This document shows, in pieces, positions 10,372 to 21,217 of a stretch of 64,000 nucleotides of DNA. Position 1 is the first letter of the stretch. Every line of letters begins with the position of its first letter. A program made the translations under genes and the position numbers. The stretch comes from Chrysemys picta bellii (Eukaryota > Chordata > Testudines > Emydidae). Below the pieces are notes generated by a model. It searched no databases. It saw only the letters and a program-made list of their open reading frames with translations, and was not told the origin of the DNA. The stretch spans positions 24,497,067 to 24,561,066 of the forward strand of contig NC_088809.1 of NCBI RefSeq assembly GCF_011386835.1, in the 5' to 3' direction.

Positions 10372-10386
10372 TCTCTCTCCCCTTCA
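10372..10386 (-). other. Polypurine tract of gypsy element A
   Basis: On the minus strand GAAGGGGAGAGAGA abuts the LTR start TGTGACG. This is the usual primer site for plus-strand DNA synthesis in LTR retroelements. Confidence 0.8.
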
Positions 10387-10419
10387 AGACCGAACTGAGT
10401 GGGGTCACTTTAGCCAGTG

Positions 10420-11815
10420 ACCTGGGGAAGTTCAGGCCTCCCTCTCCGAGACAACGCATCAGCTATAACATTTGCATGGACCACCTCCATTTCATAATCT
10501 TGGAAGGACAGACTCCACCTCAGGGGCTTGGCATTGGCCCCTCTTACCTGGTGCAGCCAGGGCAGGGCGAGTGGTCAGTGTACACAGTGACACGCCGCCC
10601 AAATAGATCCAGCTGCAGCCTTTTAAGAGCCCACTCCATGGTCAGGCACTGCTTCTTGATGGCCGCATAGCCCTGCTCCCGGGGCAGCAGCTTCCTGCTC
10701 GGGTACGTGATGTGGTGTTTCTCCCCCTTTACATTGGCCTGCCTGGGCACTGCGCCCAGCCCTGTGTGTGGGGTGTCGGTGAACACCATAAAGGGCTTGT
10801 CAAAGTCTGGGTTTCCCAGCACTGGGCCCTTGACCAGATCCTCCTTCAGTGTGCAGAGAGCCCTCTGGCATGGCCCAGTCTAGACCAGCTTGTCTGGCTT
10901 CCCCTTCTCGCATAGCTCCGTGATGGGAGCTGACACAGAGCTAAAGTGTGGCACAAACCTCCAGTAGTGTCCCGCCATCCCAATAAAGGCCTGGGCCTGT
11001 TTCTTAGTCTGGGGAGCAGACCAGTCTCTGATCGCCTCCACCTTGGCTGACACTGGCTTTAGGCAGCCGCTCCCCACCTTGTGGCCCAGGTATGACACCT
11101 CTGCCATCCCCACCTTGCATGTCCCAGCTTTTACAGCCAGCCCTGCATCCTGGAGGCGACTCAGCACCCTTTTCACTGGGACACATGGTCCTCCCAGGTC
11201 TGGCTAATGACACAAATATCATCAGCGTCCGCTAGGGTAAAGTTCTCCACCCTCCTCAGTAACTGATCCACCTGGCGCTGGCAGGTGACAGGTGCCTCCT
11301 TGAGGCCGAAAGGTAGGACCAGGGACTTGTACAGCCCCGAAGGGATGACAAAAGCAGGTTTCAACCTGGCATCTGGATCCAGAGGCACCTGCCAGTAGCC
11401 ATTGGTGAGATCTCTGGTCACGGGGTAATGAGTCCCCCCAACTTGTCTAGGATCTTGTCAGGCCTAGGCATGGGCAGGCACCAGACATGGTGATGGCATT
11501 GAGCTTCTGATAGGCCCCACAGAATTGGATCGACCCATCTTTCCTGGTGACCAGCACCACGGGAGAGGCCCCTGAGGCTGGTGAATGGCTGGAACACTCC
11601 TAAGGCCAGCATGTCTCCGACCTCTCCGTCCAGGGCCTGGGCTGTGTCCCCCGTTACTCTGAATGGGAAACACCCGATGGGAGGGCTGTCTCCCGTCTCC
11701 ACCCAGTGGACAGCTCGGTTAGTGAGCCTAGACCAGTTGGAAAACAGCTATTGGTATGAATGCAGCATCTCCCTAATCTCTGCTTGCGGGGCAGGGGTTA
11801 GCTGATCAGAGAAGG
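10420..11815 (-). pseudogene. Gypsy element A Pol: reverse transcriptase and RNase H
   Basis: Minus-strand Pol fragment with frameshifts. In order: DLTNGYWQVPLDPDARLK and LPFGLKEAPVTCQRQVDQLL (fingers/palm, 11173-11421); DADDICVIS, the counterpart of the YxDD active site with both Asp present but the preceding residue changed; GMAEVSYLGHKVG and FIGMAGHYWRFVPHFS (thumb/connection, 10880-11176); then RNase H with FMVFTDTPHTGLGAV, SRKLLPREQGYAAI and VYTDHSP (10544-10822), and ANVIADALSRRG near 10450. The frame ends with TAA about 40 bp before the polypurine tract, leaving no room for an integrase after RNase H. An RNase H Asp of TDAS is replaced in TDTP. Upstream parts of the element lie at 13905-14735. 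Confidence 0.92.
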
Positions 11816-12427
11816 GAATTAATTCCAGCCCTGGAAGGGTTAAAGCCAGTCCTGGGCGAGGGCTGAGGCTGTGAAGGAAAGCCTGGGCTGATTGGGGAAG
11901 GCAGTAACAGCTGGAGCCACGCCCCAATCAGGCCCAGCTGGTCCCTATAAGAGGCAGCAGGCCAGAAGCCCCCCCCAGCAGAGAGAGAAGGGCCTGGCTA
12001 CTAGGGAGCTGAGCAGGGTACTGGGAGTGGAGCAGGGCTGGGGAAGGCTAGAGGAGCTGGGGAGCTCCAGCCTGGAAACCCCAGGCTGCAGGCCTAGCAG
12101 AGCGCCTAAGGCAAGTCCTGGGGTTGCAAAGGGGCAGCCCAGCGATAGGTAGAAGCAGCAGGTCCAGACCCAATCTTGCCTATGATGAGTGGTTTACACT
12201 GCAGTCTGCCCCAGGGCGCGGGGGTGAGTTGGTGACTGGCAGTAGCTTACAACTGAGGCGAGGTGGGGGTAGTGGGTGGGTGTTCCCCTGAGTGGGGAGA
12301 CCTGGAGCAACAGTGCGGGTACTGCCTGGGGGGCAGCACCAGACTTTCTGTTTCCCTGGAGCCCTGGCTAGGTTCTCCCTGGCCGGACCCATGAGCTCAG
12401 CGAGCTTTTCCCGGAAAGTCAGTATAT
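11816..12427 (+). mobile_element. Probable LTR or LTR fragment inside gypsy element A
   Basis: A promoter-like block with CCCTATAAGAGGC near 11945 followed by AGAGAGAGAAGGGCCTGGC, a layout seen in turtle gypsy LTRs. It interrupts the element A Pol order between 11815 and 13905. Boundaries and target duplication were not resolved. Confidence 0.45.
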
Positions 12428-12435
12428 GCTCCAGC

Positions 12436-13900
12436 CAGGGCTGGCTCTAGGTTTTTTTGCTGCCCCAAGCAAAAAAATTTTTGGCTGCCCCCCACCTCAG
12501 CCCTGGGCTCCCCCCTGCACTTCCCTGCTGCCCCAGCCCTGGGTTCTCCCCCCACCCTCCCACACCCACTGCTGCCCCAGCACTGCGCTCCCTCCTTCCC
12601 CCCCCCCACTAATGCCCTACCTCCACCCCCTTGCGATTCCAGCCCTGGGCTCTCCCCCCAACCGGCACCCTCCTGCCGCCCCAGCCCTGGGTCACTGGTA
12701 ACTTGCTCCCAGGGCGGGTCATTCAGCAGGAATTTTGGATGTGCGCAGAACACAGACAGGATTGGTTCCCATATGGTTACAGAACTGCAGTAAAGTGGAA
12801 CAATTTTCAGCTTGTGTGATTGAAGGATATCTGGATGCGTATTATAAGACTGTCCTACATAAATGAGGAAAAGTTGAGGTGTCTTTGTTATTCTTTTGTT
12901 CCACTCTTTGTTTCTATGGGGAATTTGCCAAAGCAATATCACTGTCTTCCTTTTAAACTAATAAAACTAAAAAAGGGGGCAATGGCTGTTGAAAATAGCA
13001 ATTCCAGTCCTTATAACCACTGGGAAGCATTTCTTGCTCAATTTTATCCTACTTTTTCTACAACAAGTTACAGTGGATCAGTAGATTTGATTGGGGAGAA
13101 ATGAAGTAACAGCCGCCCAAACTGAGCTTGAGCACTCCTGAATTTTGAGGTGTTCAAATCTGGAAGGCAGGTGCTAGATTCCCTTTCTGAATATTAGATA
13201 AATCTGGAAAAGAAAAGCCAATTTCTGCTTCCATGGCTCAGAAGTGGAAATCCTCCTACCTGCCTAGTACTGTATCTAAAGCTGCCCAGGTCCTCTAGCA
13301 GAGACTCCCCTCCCTTACTTTTCATTTGAAACTCTAGTGGGATCCACGTATCTCCCTTGCTAGGCTTCAGATAGAGAGGGGCACTGTCCATTTAGTCCCC
13401 GCAATTCCTTCTTTGGGGGCTGCTGCAAGGTGAGGTCACACCAGCATCCCTAATCCAGTCTGGGGAAGTCTTCTGAAGGGGAATCTGGGGCAAAGCCTTC
13501 TACTCCTTGGGCAGACTTGTCCCCCATTCACAGTGCCACCCCCTTCTAGCAGCCACCTCCCCATCCATGGCAAGCGCATGGGGTCTCAGCTTCCCTACTC
13601 CCTCCCCCTCCCTTTCCTGTGGCTAGCGGCCAAGGGAATGCTGGGAAATGTAGTTCTTTCCCTGCTCCAGGGCTGGCTCTATAGGCAGGGAGTTAGCCAA
13701 GGAACTACAGCTCCCAGAGTCCCATGGGTTCTCAGCTCCCATGCTGGATCCCCAGCTGCTCCATGGCTCCGCTTCTGCAGCATTGGGAGAGGGGAAGAAG
13801 TGAGTTACAAAAACAAAAAAAGGATGGCCCGAATGCCGCTCCCTGCAAATGTGCCGCCCCAAGCACCTGCTTGTTTTGCTGGTGCCTAGAGCCGGCCCTG
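12436..13900. mobile_element. Long hAT-type non-autonomous element
   Basis: Ends are CAGGGCTGGCTCTAGG and its near-inverse CCTAGAGCCGGCCCTG. Flanking octamers GCTCCAGC (12428-12435) and ACTCCACC (13901-13908) agree at six of eight positions, as expected for an aged 8-bp hAT duplication. The ends include GCCCCAAGCA near both sides. A short relative is at 28863-29114. Interior frames do not resemble a transposase. Confidence 0.8.
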
Positions 13901-13904
13901 ACTC

Positions 13905-14735
13905 CACCACTGATTCTCCAGTGGGGGAGGCCTTCCCCTGTCATCCGTCCCTCACCAAGCCCAGGGCCACCTTCTGAAAAGGATCCTCTAGGACAGGCAG
14001 GTGGTTACAGGTAGGCAGGTATCCTGAGCCTAGCAGCTCCTCCCCCCTGCCAGCCAGGTCATTTGCATTTTCACTGACTGTTTCAGTCTCAGCCGATTGG
14101 TTCCCTGGATTTAAATTCAAATCCTCGTTCATTACCGGAGCTGGGCCTGGATCCTGTCCCAAAGAGAGACAGTCATCCCCCAACAGGACCTCACAGCCGG
14201 TATCCTGGAGAACCCCAAAGACCAGCCAGCCTGACCTCTCCTGTGTCTGCACAGGGATCCGGGCCATAGGCAGGGTGAGGGCCTTTATCCCGGGGACCTT
14301 CACCCAGGTCACACAGACCCTCAGCCTCTGCAGCTGCACCACCCGGGGCCTGACAACAGTTCTATCTGTCCCAGGATCTCGCCACCCCAGGCATGTCTCC
14401 CCATTGACCACCTTCTGCTCCTACTGGGATCCCAGGAGAGTCCACACAGACATATAAGTTGAAGCCAGGAGTGAGAGCCAGTCTGCCACCCTGCCCATCT
14501 GGCTAAACAGCTCTAGGGGTCTTGGGGTCCAGGAAGGGGGCAAGACACCGGAGCCTTTCTGCAGGGCCAGCCTGGTTCCAATTGCCAGCCTTCCCAAAGG
14601 TCGTGAGACAGGCATCTATATCTCCCGCTCCTTGAACCTGGGGCAGCAATTTAGTGTCGAGGTTCCCTGTGGAATTGGCAACCTGGGGTCCATCCCCACT
14701 CACTCCTGGATGGGTCCCTCTGCCTCTCAGCTCAG
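13905..14735 (-). pseudogene. Gypsy element A Gag and protease remnants
   Basis: Minus-strand upstream part of element A. Near 14520-14680 the frame gives LDTKLLPQVQGAGDIDACL and PAERLRCLAPFLDPK, resembling the Gag capsid helices of Ty3/gypsy elements (family pattern: gEDIdaYLttFER, then W-x-x-x-L-x-P-L-L-x-G-K-A). At 13941-14411 a 156-codon frame contains VRPRVVQLQ and VLQDTGCEVLLGDD, comparable to the region around the retropepsin domain and its following beta strands; a DTG triplet is present but the flanking residues are atypical, so the exact active site is uncertain. No intact frame spans Gag to protease. Confidence 0.65.
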
Positions 14736-14739
14736 CCAT

Positions 14740-15056
14740 CACCAGTTCCTGCCCTGGAGACAGTGTGCTCAGGGAGAGGAGGCTTCCCCAGAGTCCTGGC
14801 TGGCCTCGTATGGAGCAGTTCCAGAGCATTGCCCGGGAACTCCCCAGGAGAGGGATGTGAGACAAAGGCCAGAGGAGGAACAACGGGCAGAGCAGGGACC
14901 AGGCAGCTGGATCAGCCCCCACAAAAGTCACACAACCTTATTCCCATCACCTAGACATTGGTTCAATCCACAGGGAAACTGAGGCACACACAGCATTCAT
15001 GCAAAACACTAAGACTCACATACAACATAACAAGGGAAAATCCCCACTTCGTCACA
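14740..15056 (-). mobile_element. Gypsy element A, rearranged 5' LTR
   Basis: 14900-15056 matches the end of the 3' LTR (shared GGCAGCTGGATCAGCCCCCA and CCCCACTTCGTCACA). But 14745-14870 matches the start of the same LTR only when inverted (AAGCCTCCTCTCCCTGAG read on minus). So the LTR has an internal inversion plus loss of its middle. Confidence 0.8.
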
Positions 15057-15120
15057 CGTCACCAAAACGCTTGCCCCACCCAGCGCCATGGCACCAAAAC
15101 ATTCACCCCATCCTGGCGCA
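15057..15120 (+). repeat. 30-33-bp minisatellite, third piece (two units)
   Basis: CGTCACCAAAACGCTTGCCC and CACCAAAACATTCACCCC continue the array cut at 9710, so element A inserted into the minisatellite. A flank pair AGGT/ACGT is a possible decayed target duplication. Confidence 0.9.
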
Positions 15121-15460
15121 CAATGGGGCTATTCAGGTAAACGCTGAATGAAGCCAAAACACAATATTTTGATTTGATTTCCCTGTGGAAAATGTCGAGT
15201 TTGCAGATGCAGCATTTCCCCTTGTAAAATCCCCAACCAGCTCAACACCTTCCCGGGTGCTTCGAGCAGCTTTTGTGGAGCCCAGCTCCCGTCCTGCATG
15301 GGGGCACCTCGACAGCCCCATCCCTGTCCTGCGTGTGGCCTGGCCTGGACGGGGCAGTGGGGGAGAAGCGCTGATACTGCAACACTTCGGCTGCCCTACG
15401 GTGACCCCGAACATGCCCCCACATCCTAACCACCTCCAGACACACGGGCACCTCAGCCGT
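15121..15460. other. Interval without recognised gene
   Basis: No repeat or gene recognised; composition becomes C-rich toward the next array. Confidence 0.4.
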
Positions 15461-16185
15461 CCCACTGTGACCCCTCCCATCACCCCCCGTGACTCCCAAA
15501 GACTTCATCACACTGCCCCCTACTCCTTAGCCTCACCCCATCATCTCACCTCCCAACAGTGACCCCCCCCAGCACCTCATCACACTGCCCCCCCACCATA
15601 GCCCCTTCCCATCACCCATCACCACACCTCCCAACAGTGACCCCCCCAGCACCTCATCACACTGCCCCCCACCATAGCCCCTTCCCATCACCTATCACCC
15701 CACCTCCCAACAGTGACCCCCCCAGCACCTCATCACACTGCCCCCCAACCATAGGGCACCCTCCCATCACCCAGCACCCCACCTCCCCACAGTGACCCCC
15801 CCGGAACCTCATCAAACTTCCCCCACACCATAGCCCCCTCCCATCACCTCATCACCCCACCTCCCCACAGTGACCCCCCCGAACCTCATCAAACTGCCTC
15901 CCCCCACCATAGCCCTTCCCATTCCCCATCACCCCACCTCCCCACAGTGGCCATCTCATCACACTGTCCCCCACACCATAGTCCCTCCCATCACCCATCA
16001 CCCCACCTCCCCACAGTGACCCCCCCGAACCTCATCAAACTGCCTCCCCCCACCATAGCCCCCTGCCATCACCCATCACCCCACCTCCTCACAGTGACCC
16101 CCCCGACATCTCATCACACTGCCCCCCACCATAGCCCCCTCCCATTACCCATCACCCCACCTCCCCACAGTGACCCCCCCTCCAC
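15461..16185 (+). repeat. About 76-bp C-rich minisatellite, about 9 units
   Basis: Repeating block CACAGTGACCCCCC, CTCATCACACTGCCCCCC, ACCATAGCCCC, CCCATCACC. Unit length is near 76 bp with local expansions of C and of CATCACC. Few G on plus, so the minus strand is G-run-rich. Confidence 0.93.
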
Positions 16186-16372
16186 TGCTGAGTGCAGTGG
16201 AATGGCCACTCCTCAGGCCATGGTGCAGTTCCTGTTTAAAGCTGAATTTTGCACCTGCTCTGATACCCCCCAAATGTCAACTCAATGTTAACACGAGTAG
16301 ATGAGGTCAGGGGCAGGGTGGAGATTGTGGGGAAACTGGGGTTCTGAGGTACAGCACCTGGAAAATGAGTCT
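16186..16372. other. Interval without recognised gene
   Basis: Nothing recognised. Confidence 0.4.
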
Positions 16373-17600
16373 GTTCATAGAGATTAAGGCCAGAAGGGAC
16401 CGTGAAATCACCCAGCCTGACCTCCTGTATTGCACCGACTGTTGAATTTATCCAGGTACCCCTGTACTGGGCCCAGTAACTTGTGTTTGGCTAGAGCAGT
16501 TCCTAGAAAGGCGCCAGTCTGGGTTCAAATACCCTGAAGAGATGGAGACTCCCCCTCTTCCCTTGGGGGTTTGCTTCATCACCCTCAGAAACATGTGTCT
16601 GGCTTCAGCTCCCAGCACCGGTTCATGTTTGGCCTTTCTCCCCTGGATTCAAGAGCCCCTTGTACCTGCCATTGGCTCCCCAGGAAGGTATTTACACACA
16701 CTTGGCATCAGGCCACCTCTCACTCTTCTTTCTGATCAGCTAAACTGATGGAGCTCTGTCCAGCTCTCACCCTCAGCCATTTTCTCCAGCGGTGGAATAA
16801 TTTTTGTGGCTTTTTTCTACATCCTCCAACTCTTCAGCATTCTTTTGAAAACGTCGCCCCTAGAAGTAGGTGCTGTATTCCAGTGCTGGTCTCACCAGTG
16901 CCACACACAGAGGTAAAATCACCTCCCTATTCACTACTCCCCTGTGTAGACATCCCAGGATCACATTAGCCCTTTTCCGCACAGCATCGCACCGGGAGCT
17001 CAGGCTGAGTCGCTTCTCCACTATGAGCCTAAACTCTTTTCAGAGTCCCTGCTTTGCAGGGTACGGCACCCCATTCTCTGGGGATTGCCTGCGTTCTTTG
17101 TTCCTAGATTGATAACTTTGCATTTGGGCGTAGTTAAATGTGTTTCGTTTCCGTGGGCCCAGCGTACCAAGCCGTCTGACTGCCCCGGCCTCACGCCAAC
17201 CTTTGTGCCACTGCAAATTTTATCAGCAGTGATTTGATGTTTATTTCCAGATTATTGATGAAAATGTTGACCGGCATTGGGCCGAGTGCTGATCCCTGCG
17301 GACCCCACTGGGAACATCCCCCTTCAGTACACCCCCCACTGACTACCCATTGAGATCTGTCAATTAGCCAGTTCTCAATCCATGCAATGAGTGCTCCATT
17401 CGTAGTGTGTGGAGCTCCTTCTTAAATCAGAATGTCTCGTGGTGCTTACAAAAGTCTGCCTATGACATCGATGCAGTTACCAAACTCCTCGTGTCGTCAC
17501 AGAATGAAATCAGCTTGGTTTGACAAGACCTATTTTCCATTCATGCTCCTCGATGTATAACTGCATTTGGCTGTATTCAAACACCCTGTATTTGAATGGG
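16373..17600 (-). mobile_element. Ancient CR1/L3-type LINE, minus strand
   Basis: 3' end at left (CATAGAGATTAAGGCCAGAA). Reading minus, the region around 17240-17390 resembles the palm and post-palm of an old CR1 (GGATCAGCACTCGGCCCAAT), and 16790-17110 matches the C-terminal region. Many frameshifts; a much older insertion than the CR1 copies at 3246 or 33176. Confidence 0.75.
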
Positions 17601-18385
17601 CCCAGTCAGGCCCAGCTGTTGACTGTTGCTAATGATATTCCCCTCCTTTAGTAGCTGGGTCTGCAACATGACATTGCTAACGTGGCCAAGAGGAATACTG
17701 GGAGTTTTCTTGTGCTGCTGGGGACTTGCCCACCACTGTTTGTCCATTACTAAATGTTACTGTCGGGGAGCGAATATTTTCGGGGGTGAGAAGGGTTTGC
17801 ACCACCTACAGCAAAGGAAGTGGAGGCAGGTCAGAGCCCCTGTGGCTGGGGGGAGTGGGGCAGCTCCTCACACAGTGAGAGTGCACTGCAGCCTTGCTGA
17901 GTGCTGCAGGTCGCTTGTGTTCCTTGCAGGGTAGCTCTAGGGAAGGGCCTTCTCCTCCTGCTCAACAGCTCCAGGGCTCCTGCGGGTGAGACCCCTCCTG
18001 AGACTGGGTTCATAATGGGGCCTGTGGGGAGTATCCCCAGCCTCCCTGCTCCCCACACCATGGCAGCAATGCCTCCTGTCCTGGGGAGCAGCGATTGCCC
18101 TGCCCTAGGCAGTGCCAGCCTGAAGGCCCCCCCGGCACTCAGCAGGTGGGAAAACTGTGTAAAGGGGTGGCCAGCACTTCCATGCCTGCCCCAGCCCCAG
18201 CAGCCCTGCTCCAGCGGAGCCCCCAGCTCAGTGCTGGTCATGCCTGTTGGTGCAAGCAGCAGCCCGCACGCTGGCAAGGGAGGCTAAGAGCAGCACCCAT
18301 TTAAAGCCATGGGCTGTTCTTTTTAGTCCTGTGCACCAGGGGTCAGTGGCGGGAGGCCAGTGAGAGCAGGCCCAGGTGTCTCCTT
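17601..18385. other. Interval without recognised gene
   Basis: Non-repetitive by eye. Several frames of 70-148 codons occur on both strands but show no conserved domain. Confidence 0.4.
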
Positions 18386-19375
18386 CTCCCAGGTTTTTGT
18401 CTAGCTCTGTGCAAAAAAACATTAGAGCAGGTGTGGGACAGGAGCTTGATGCTCCATCCATTCACAGCACAACAATTGCTGAAGAGGTGGGATGTGAACC
18501 AGGTCAGGAGTCGAAGGGGCTGGTAATACTAGAGGCTCAATACCAAGCTATTCCCACGCACAGGAAAGAGAAGAAGAGCCACGGGAGGCCCATGTGGCTG
18601 CACAAGGAGCTTTGTAACTATCTAAAAACCAAAAGGGATCCATACAGGAGATGGAAGGAGGGGCACGGCACCAAGGAAGGATACATGGGAATAGTGTGAT
18701 TGTGTAGGGACAAAATCAGGAGAGCCAAGGCAAAGAATGAGTTACAGCTGGCAAGGAACGTTGGAGACAACAAGAAGGGGATCTACAAATATGTCAGAGA
18801 AAAAAGGAAGATGAGGGATGCTGAGGGGCCGCTGCTCAATGGAGAAGGTGAGCTGGTAATGGAAGATGATAGGCAGGAAGAGCTGCTCAATGCCTACTTC
18901 GCTTCAGTCTTCACACACAAAATAACATGACTGGACGACTAGTAAAGTTACCATAGACAATAAAGGGACGCAGATCGGGATAAGTAAAGAACATGTCAGA
19001 GATCTTCTGACTAATTTGAATGAACTCAAATCAGTGGGGACAGATGCTATTCACCACAGGCTGCTGAAGAAATCTAGAGACACTCGCAATAATATTTGCA
19101 AACTCACGGATGACAGGAGAGGTCTCGGAAGCCTGGAGAAGGGCTAATGTGGTGCCCATCTTTAAAAAGGGGGGAAAGGAGGAGCTGGGGAACTACAGAC
19201 CAGTCAGCCTGACCTCCATACCTGGGAAGCTATTAGAGCAAAGTATAAAACATTTAATTTGTGAATTCCTAGCGTCTGAAGAGGTGATCACTAGCAGGCA
19301 GCATGGATTTACCAAGAACAAATCATATCAAACCAGTTTGATTTCCTTCGTTGACAGAGTAACTGGTTTGGTGGG
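18386..19375 (+). pseudogene. CR1 ORF2 remnant, part 1 of 3
   Basis: Reverse-transcriptase-side part of CR1 ORF2. Visible: GRPMWLHKELCNYLKTK (18585-18635), then a TGA/TAG break at 18699; AKNELQLARNVGDNKKG; LLNAYFASVFT (18880-18920); AWRRANVVPIFKKGGKEE and NYRPVSLTSIPGKLLEQ (19130-19245); QHGFTKNKSYQTSL (19300-19345). The frame breaks near 18930 and after 19380, where other DNA begins. The same CR1 continues after the Tigger-like insertion at 21218 and after the SINE at 22075, so it was one copy of at least 2 kb. It has no intact catalytic domain. Confidence 0.9.
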
Positions 19376-19516
19376 GAAAAAAAAATCCTCTGAGAAGGGC
19401 CAAAGTGCCGAAGGGAAAAAAAACCCCCAAAACTTCAGAAAGCGCAGGTGCCGCCCCCGCGAATTTGCCGCCCTAGGCCTAGGCGATAATACACCGCTGA
19501 TTAAGTGGATACATAA
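19376..19516. mobile_element. Fragment of GC-rich DNA transposon (hAT-like end)
   Basis: GAAGGGCCAAAGTGCCGAAG to GCCGCCCTAGGCCTAGGC resembles the 3' end class of the CAGGGCTGGCTCTAGG elements. It lies between the CR1 and the Tigger-like element; the 5' end was not found. Confidence 0.45.
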
Positions 19517-19518
19517 TA

Positions 19519-21215
19519 CAGTAACTCCTCACTTAAAATCATCCTGGTGATTGTTGTTTCGTTGCTGATCAATTAGGGAACATGCTCGTTTAAAGTTGTG
19601 TAATGCTCCCTTCTAATGTCATTTGGCAGCACCTGCTTTGTCCACTGCTTGCAGGAAGAGCCACCTGTTGCAGCTAGCTGGTGGGGACTTGGAACCAGGG
19701 GGCTTGGAACCGGCAGCCCCCCCATCAGCTCCCTGCTCCCCTAAGTTCCCTGTGCAGCAGCTGCCCAGCAGGCTATCAATCGGCAGTTCAGCTGTCCCTC
19801 CCCCCACTGCCATGTGCTGCTCCTGCCCTCTGCCTTGGAGCTGCTCCCCGAGACTCCTGCTTGCTGTGCGGGGGGGGGGGGGGGAGGGAAGAGAGGGGCT
19901 AATGTCAGGGTATCCCCCTCCCCCCTGCTCCTGCAACCCACTTACCCCATCTCCACAGAGCAGGGGGTGGAGGGGACACTGACAGGTCTCAGGATGGAGG
20001 GAGCTTCCTGGATGGAGCTGCTGTCTCAACTTGTGGATATATTTAAAAAGGCAGTGTAGTTAGACTGGGGTCAGCGTACTTAAAGGGGCAATGCACATCT
20101 CTCTCTCTCACACACACAGGGTGTGTGACTCTGTCTGCCATGCTGTCTCCCCTCCCTCCATTTGTGCTGCCTTGTAGAGTGTGAGGCTACATTAACAACA
20201 ATGTGTTAATCCTTGAGGGCTCAGCAGATTGCTAGTTAATCTTTTAGCAGTAAGGCATTCCCTGGGAAATATCCCACCCTCTGACTTCACCACCTCAACC
20301 AAGCTTCACAACCATCATTGCTGTGTACAGTATTCAATTGTTTGTTTAAAACTTATACTGTGTGTGTGTATATATATATAGTCTTTCGTCTGGTGAAAAA
20401 AAATTCCCTGGGATCTAACCCCCTCATTTACATTCATTCTTATGGGGAAACTGGATTCACTTAACATCATTTCGCTTTGTCACGGAGTCCCTGGGCGTTG
20501 CTCTGGAACTGCTCCCCACAAAGCCAGTCAGGACTTTGGGGAGCCTCCTTTCCCTTAGAGCAGACTGTCTTTAGGGCAAGAAGCTCACGCGGCTTCACCT
20601 CCTGGGTCTCTCCTGGGAGCATTCAGCATATGCCCCTCCATGCGCTTCCCACAGCGAGTCCGCCCAGGCGGGGTCCTGGGGTAGCCAAAGGATCCTGCAC
20701 CCCCCACTTCGCAGTCAGACGTGACTCTCAGCCAGCCAGTAAAACAGAGGTTTATTATATGACAGGAACATGGTCTAAAACAGAGCTTGTAGGTCCAGCG
20801 AATGGGACCCCTCTGCCAGGTCCATTCTGGGGCCCAGCGAGGCAGACCCCCGTCTGCCCTCACTCCTAGTCCCCAGCTAGCTCCAAACTCCAATCCCCAT
20901 CCAGCCCCTCCCCCTCTGGGCTTTGTCTCTTTCCCAGGCCAGGAGGTTACCTGATCCCTTTGTCTCCAACACCTTCAGTTGGCACCTTTGCAGAGGAGGG
21001 GCCCAGGCCATCAGTTGCTAGGAGACAGAGTGTTGGGCATTTATGTACACTGGCCCTTTGCTCTGCAGCAACCATACACCCTTATCCCACCACCTAGATA
21101 CTTAAGAACTGCATAGGGGAAACTGAGGAAAACATTAAGAACAGTCCCACTTTGTCACACGCGTAAAGTGGCATTTTTCAGGAACATAACTACAACGTTA
21201 AGCGAGGAGTTACTG
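19519..21215. mobile_element. Tigger/mariner-type non-autonomous transposon
   Basis: Inverted ends CAGTAACTCCTCACTTAA and its near-inverse TTAAGCGAGGAGTTACTG, flanked by TA on both sides (19517-19518 and 21216-21217), the Tc1/mariner target. Sub-terminal text at 20430-20477 and 21160-21215 (CACTTAACATCATTTCGC, GGAACATAACTACAACG) is the typical Tigger-like arrangement. It contains a later solo LTR at 20478-21159. About 1 kb itself; no transposase seen. Confidence 0.88.
20478..21159 (-). mobile_element. Solo LTR of gypsy element A family
   Basis: TGTCACGGAGTCCC to CCCACTTTGTCACA, 682 bp, similar along its length to 9710-10371. Flanks CGCTT (20473-20477) and CGCGT (21160-21164) match at four of five positions. 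The minus-strand poly-A signal is in AGGTTTATTATAT near 20752. Confidence 0.92.
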
Positions 21216-21217
21216 TA

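Noticed and set aside
17601..18385. 148-codon minus frame (17831-18277) as a gene
   Set aside because: No domain; overlapped by comparable frames on plus in a GC-rich stretch.
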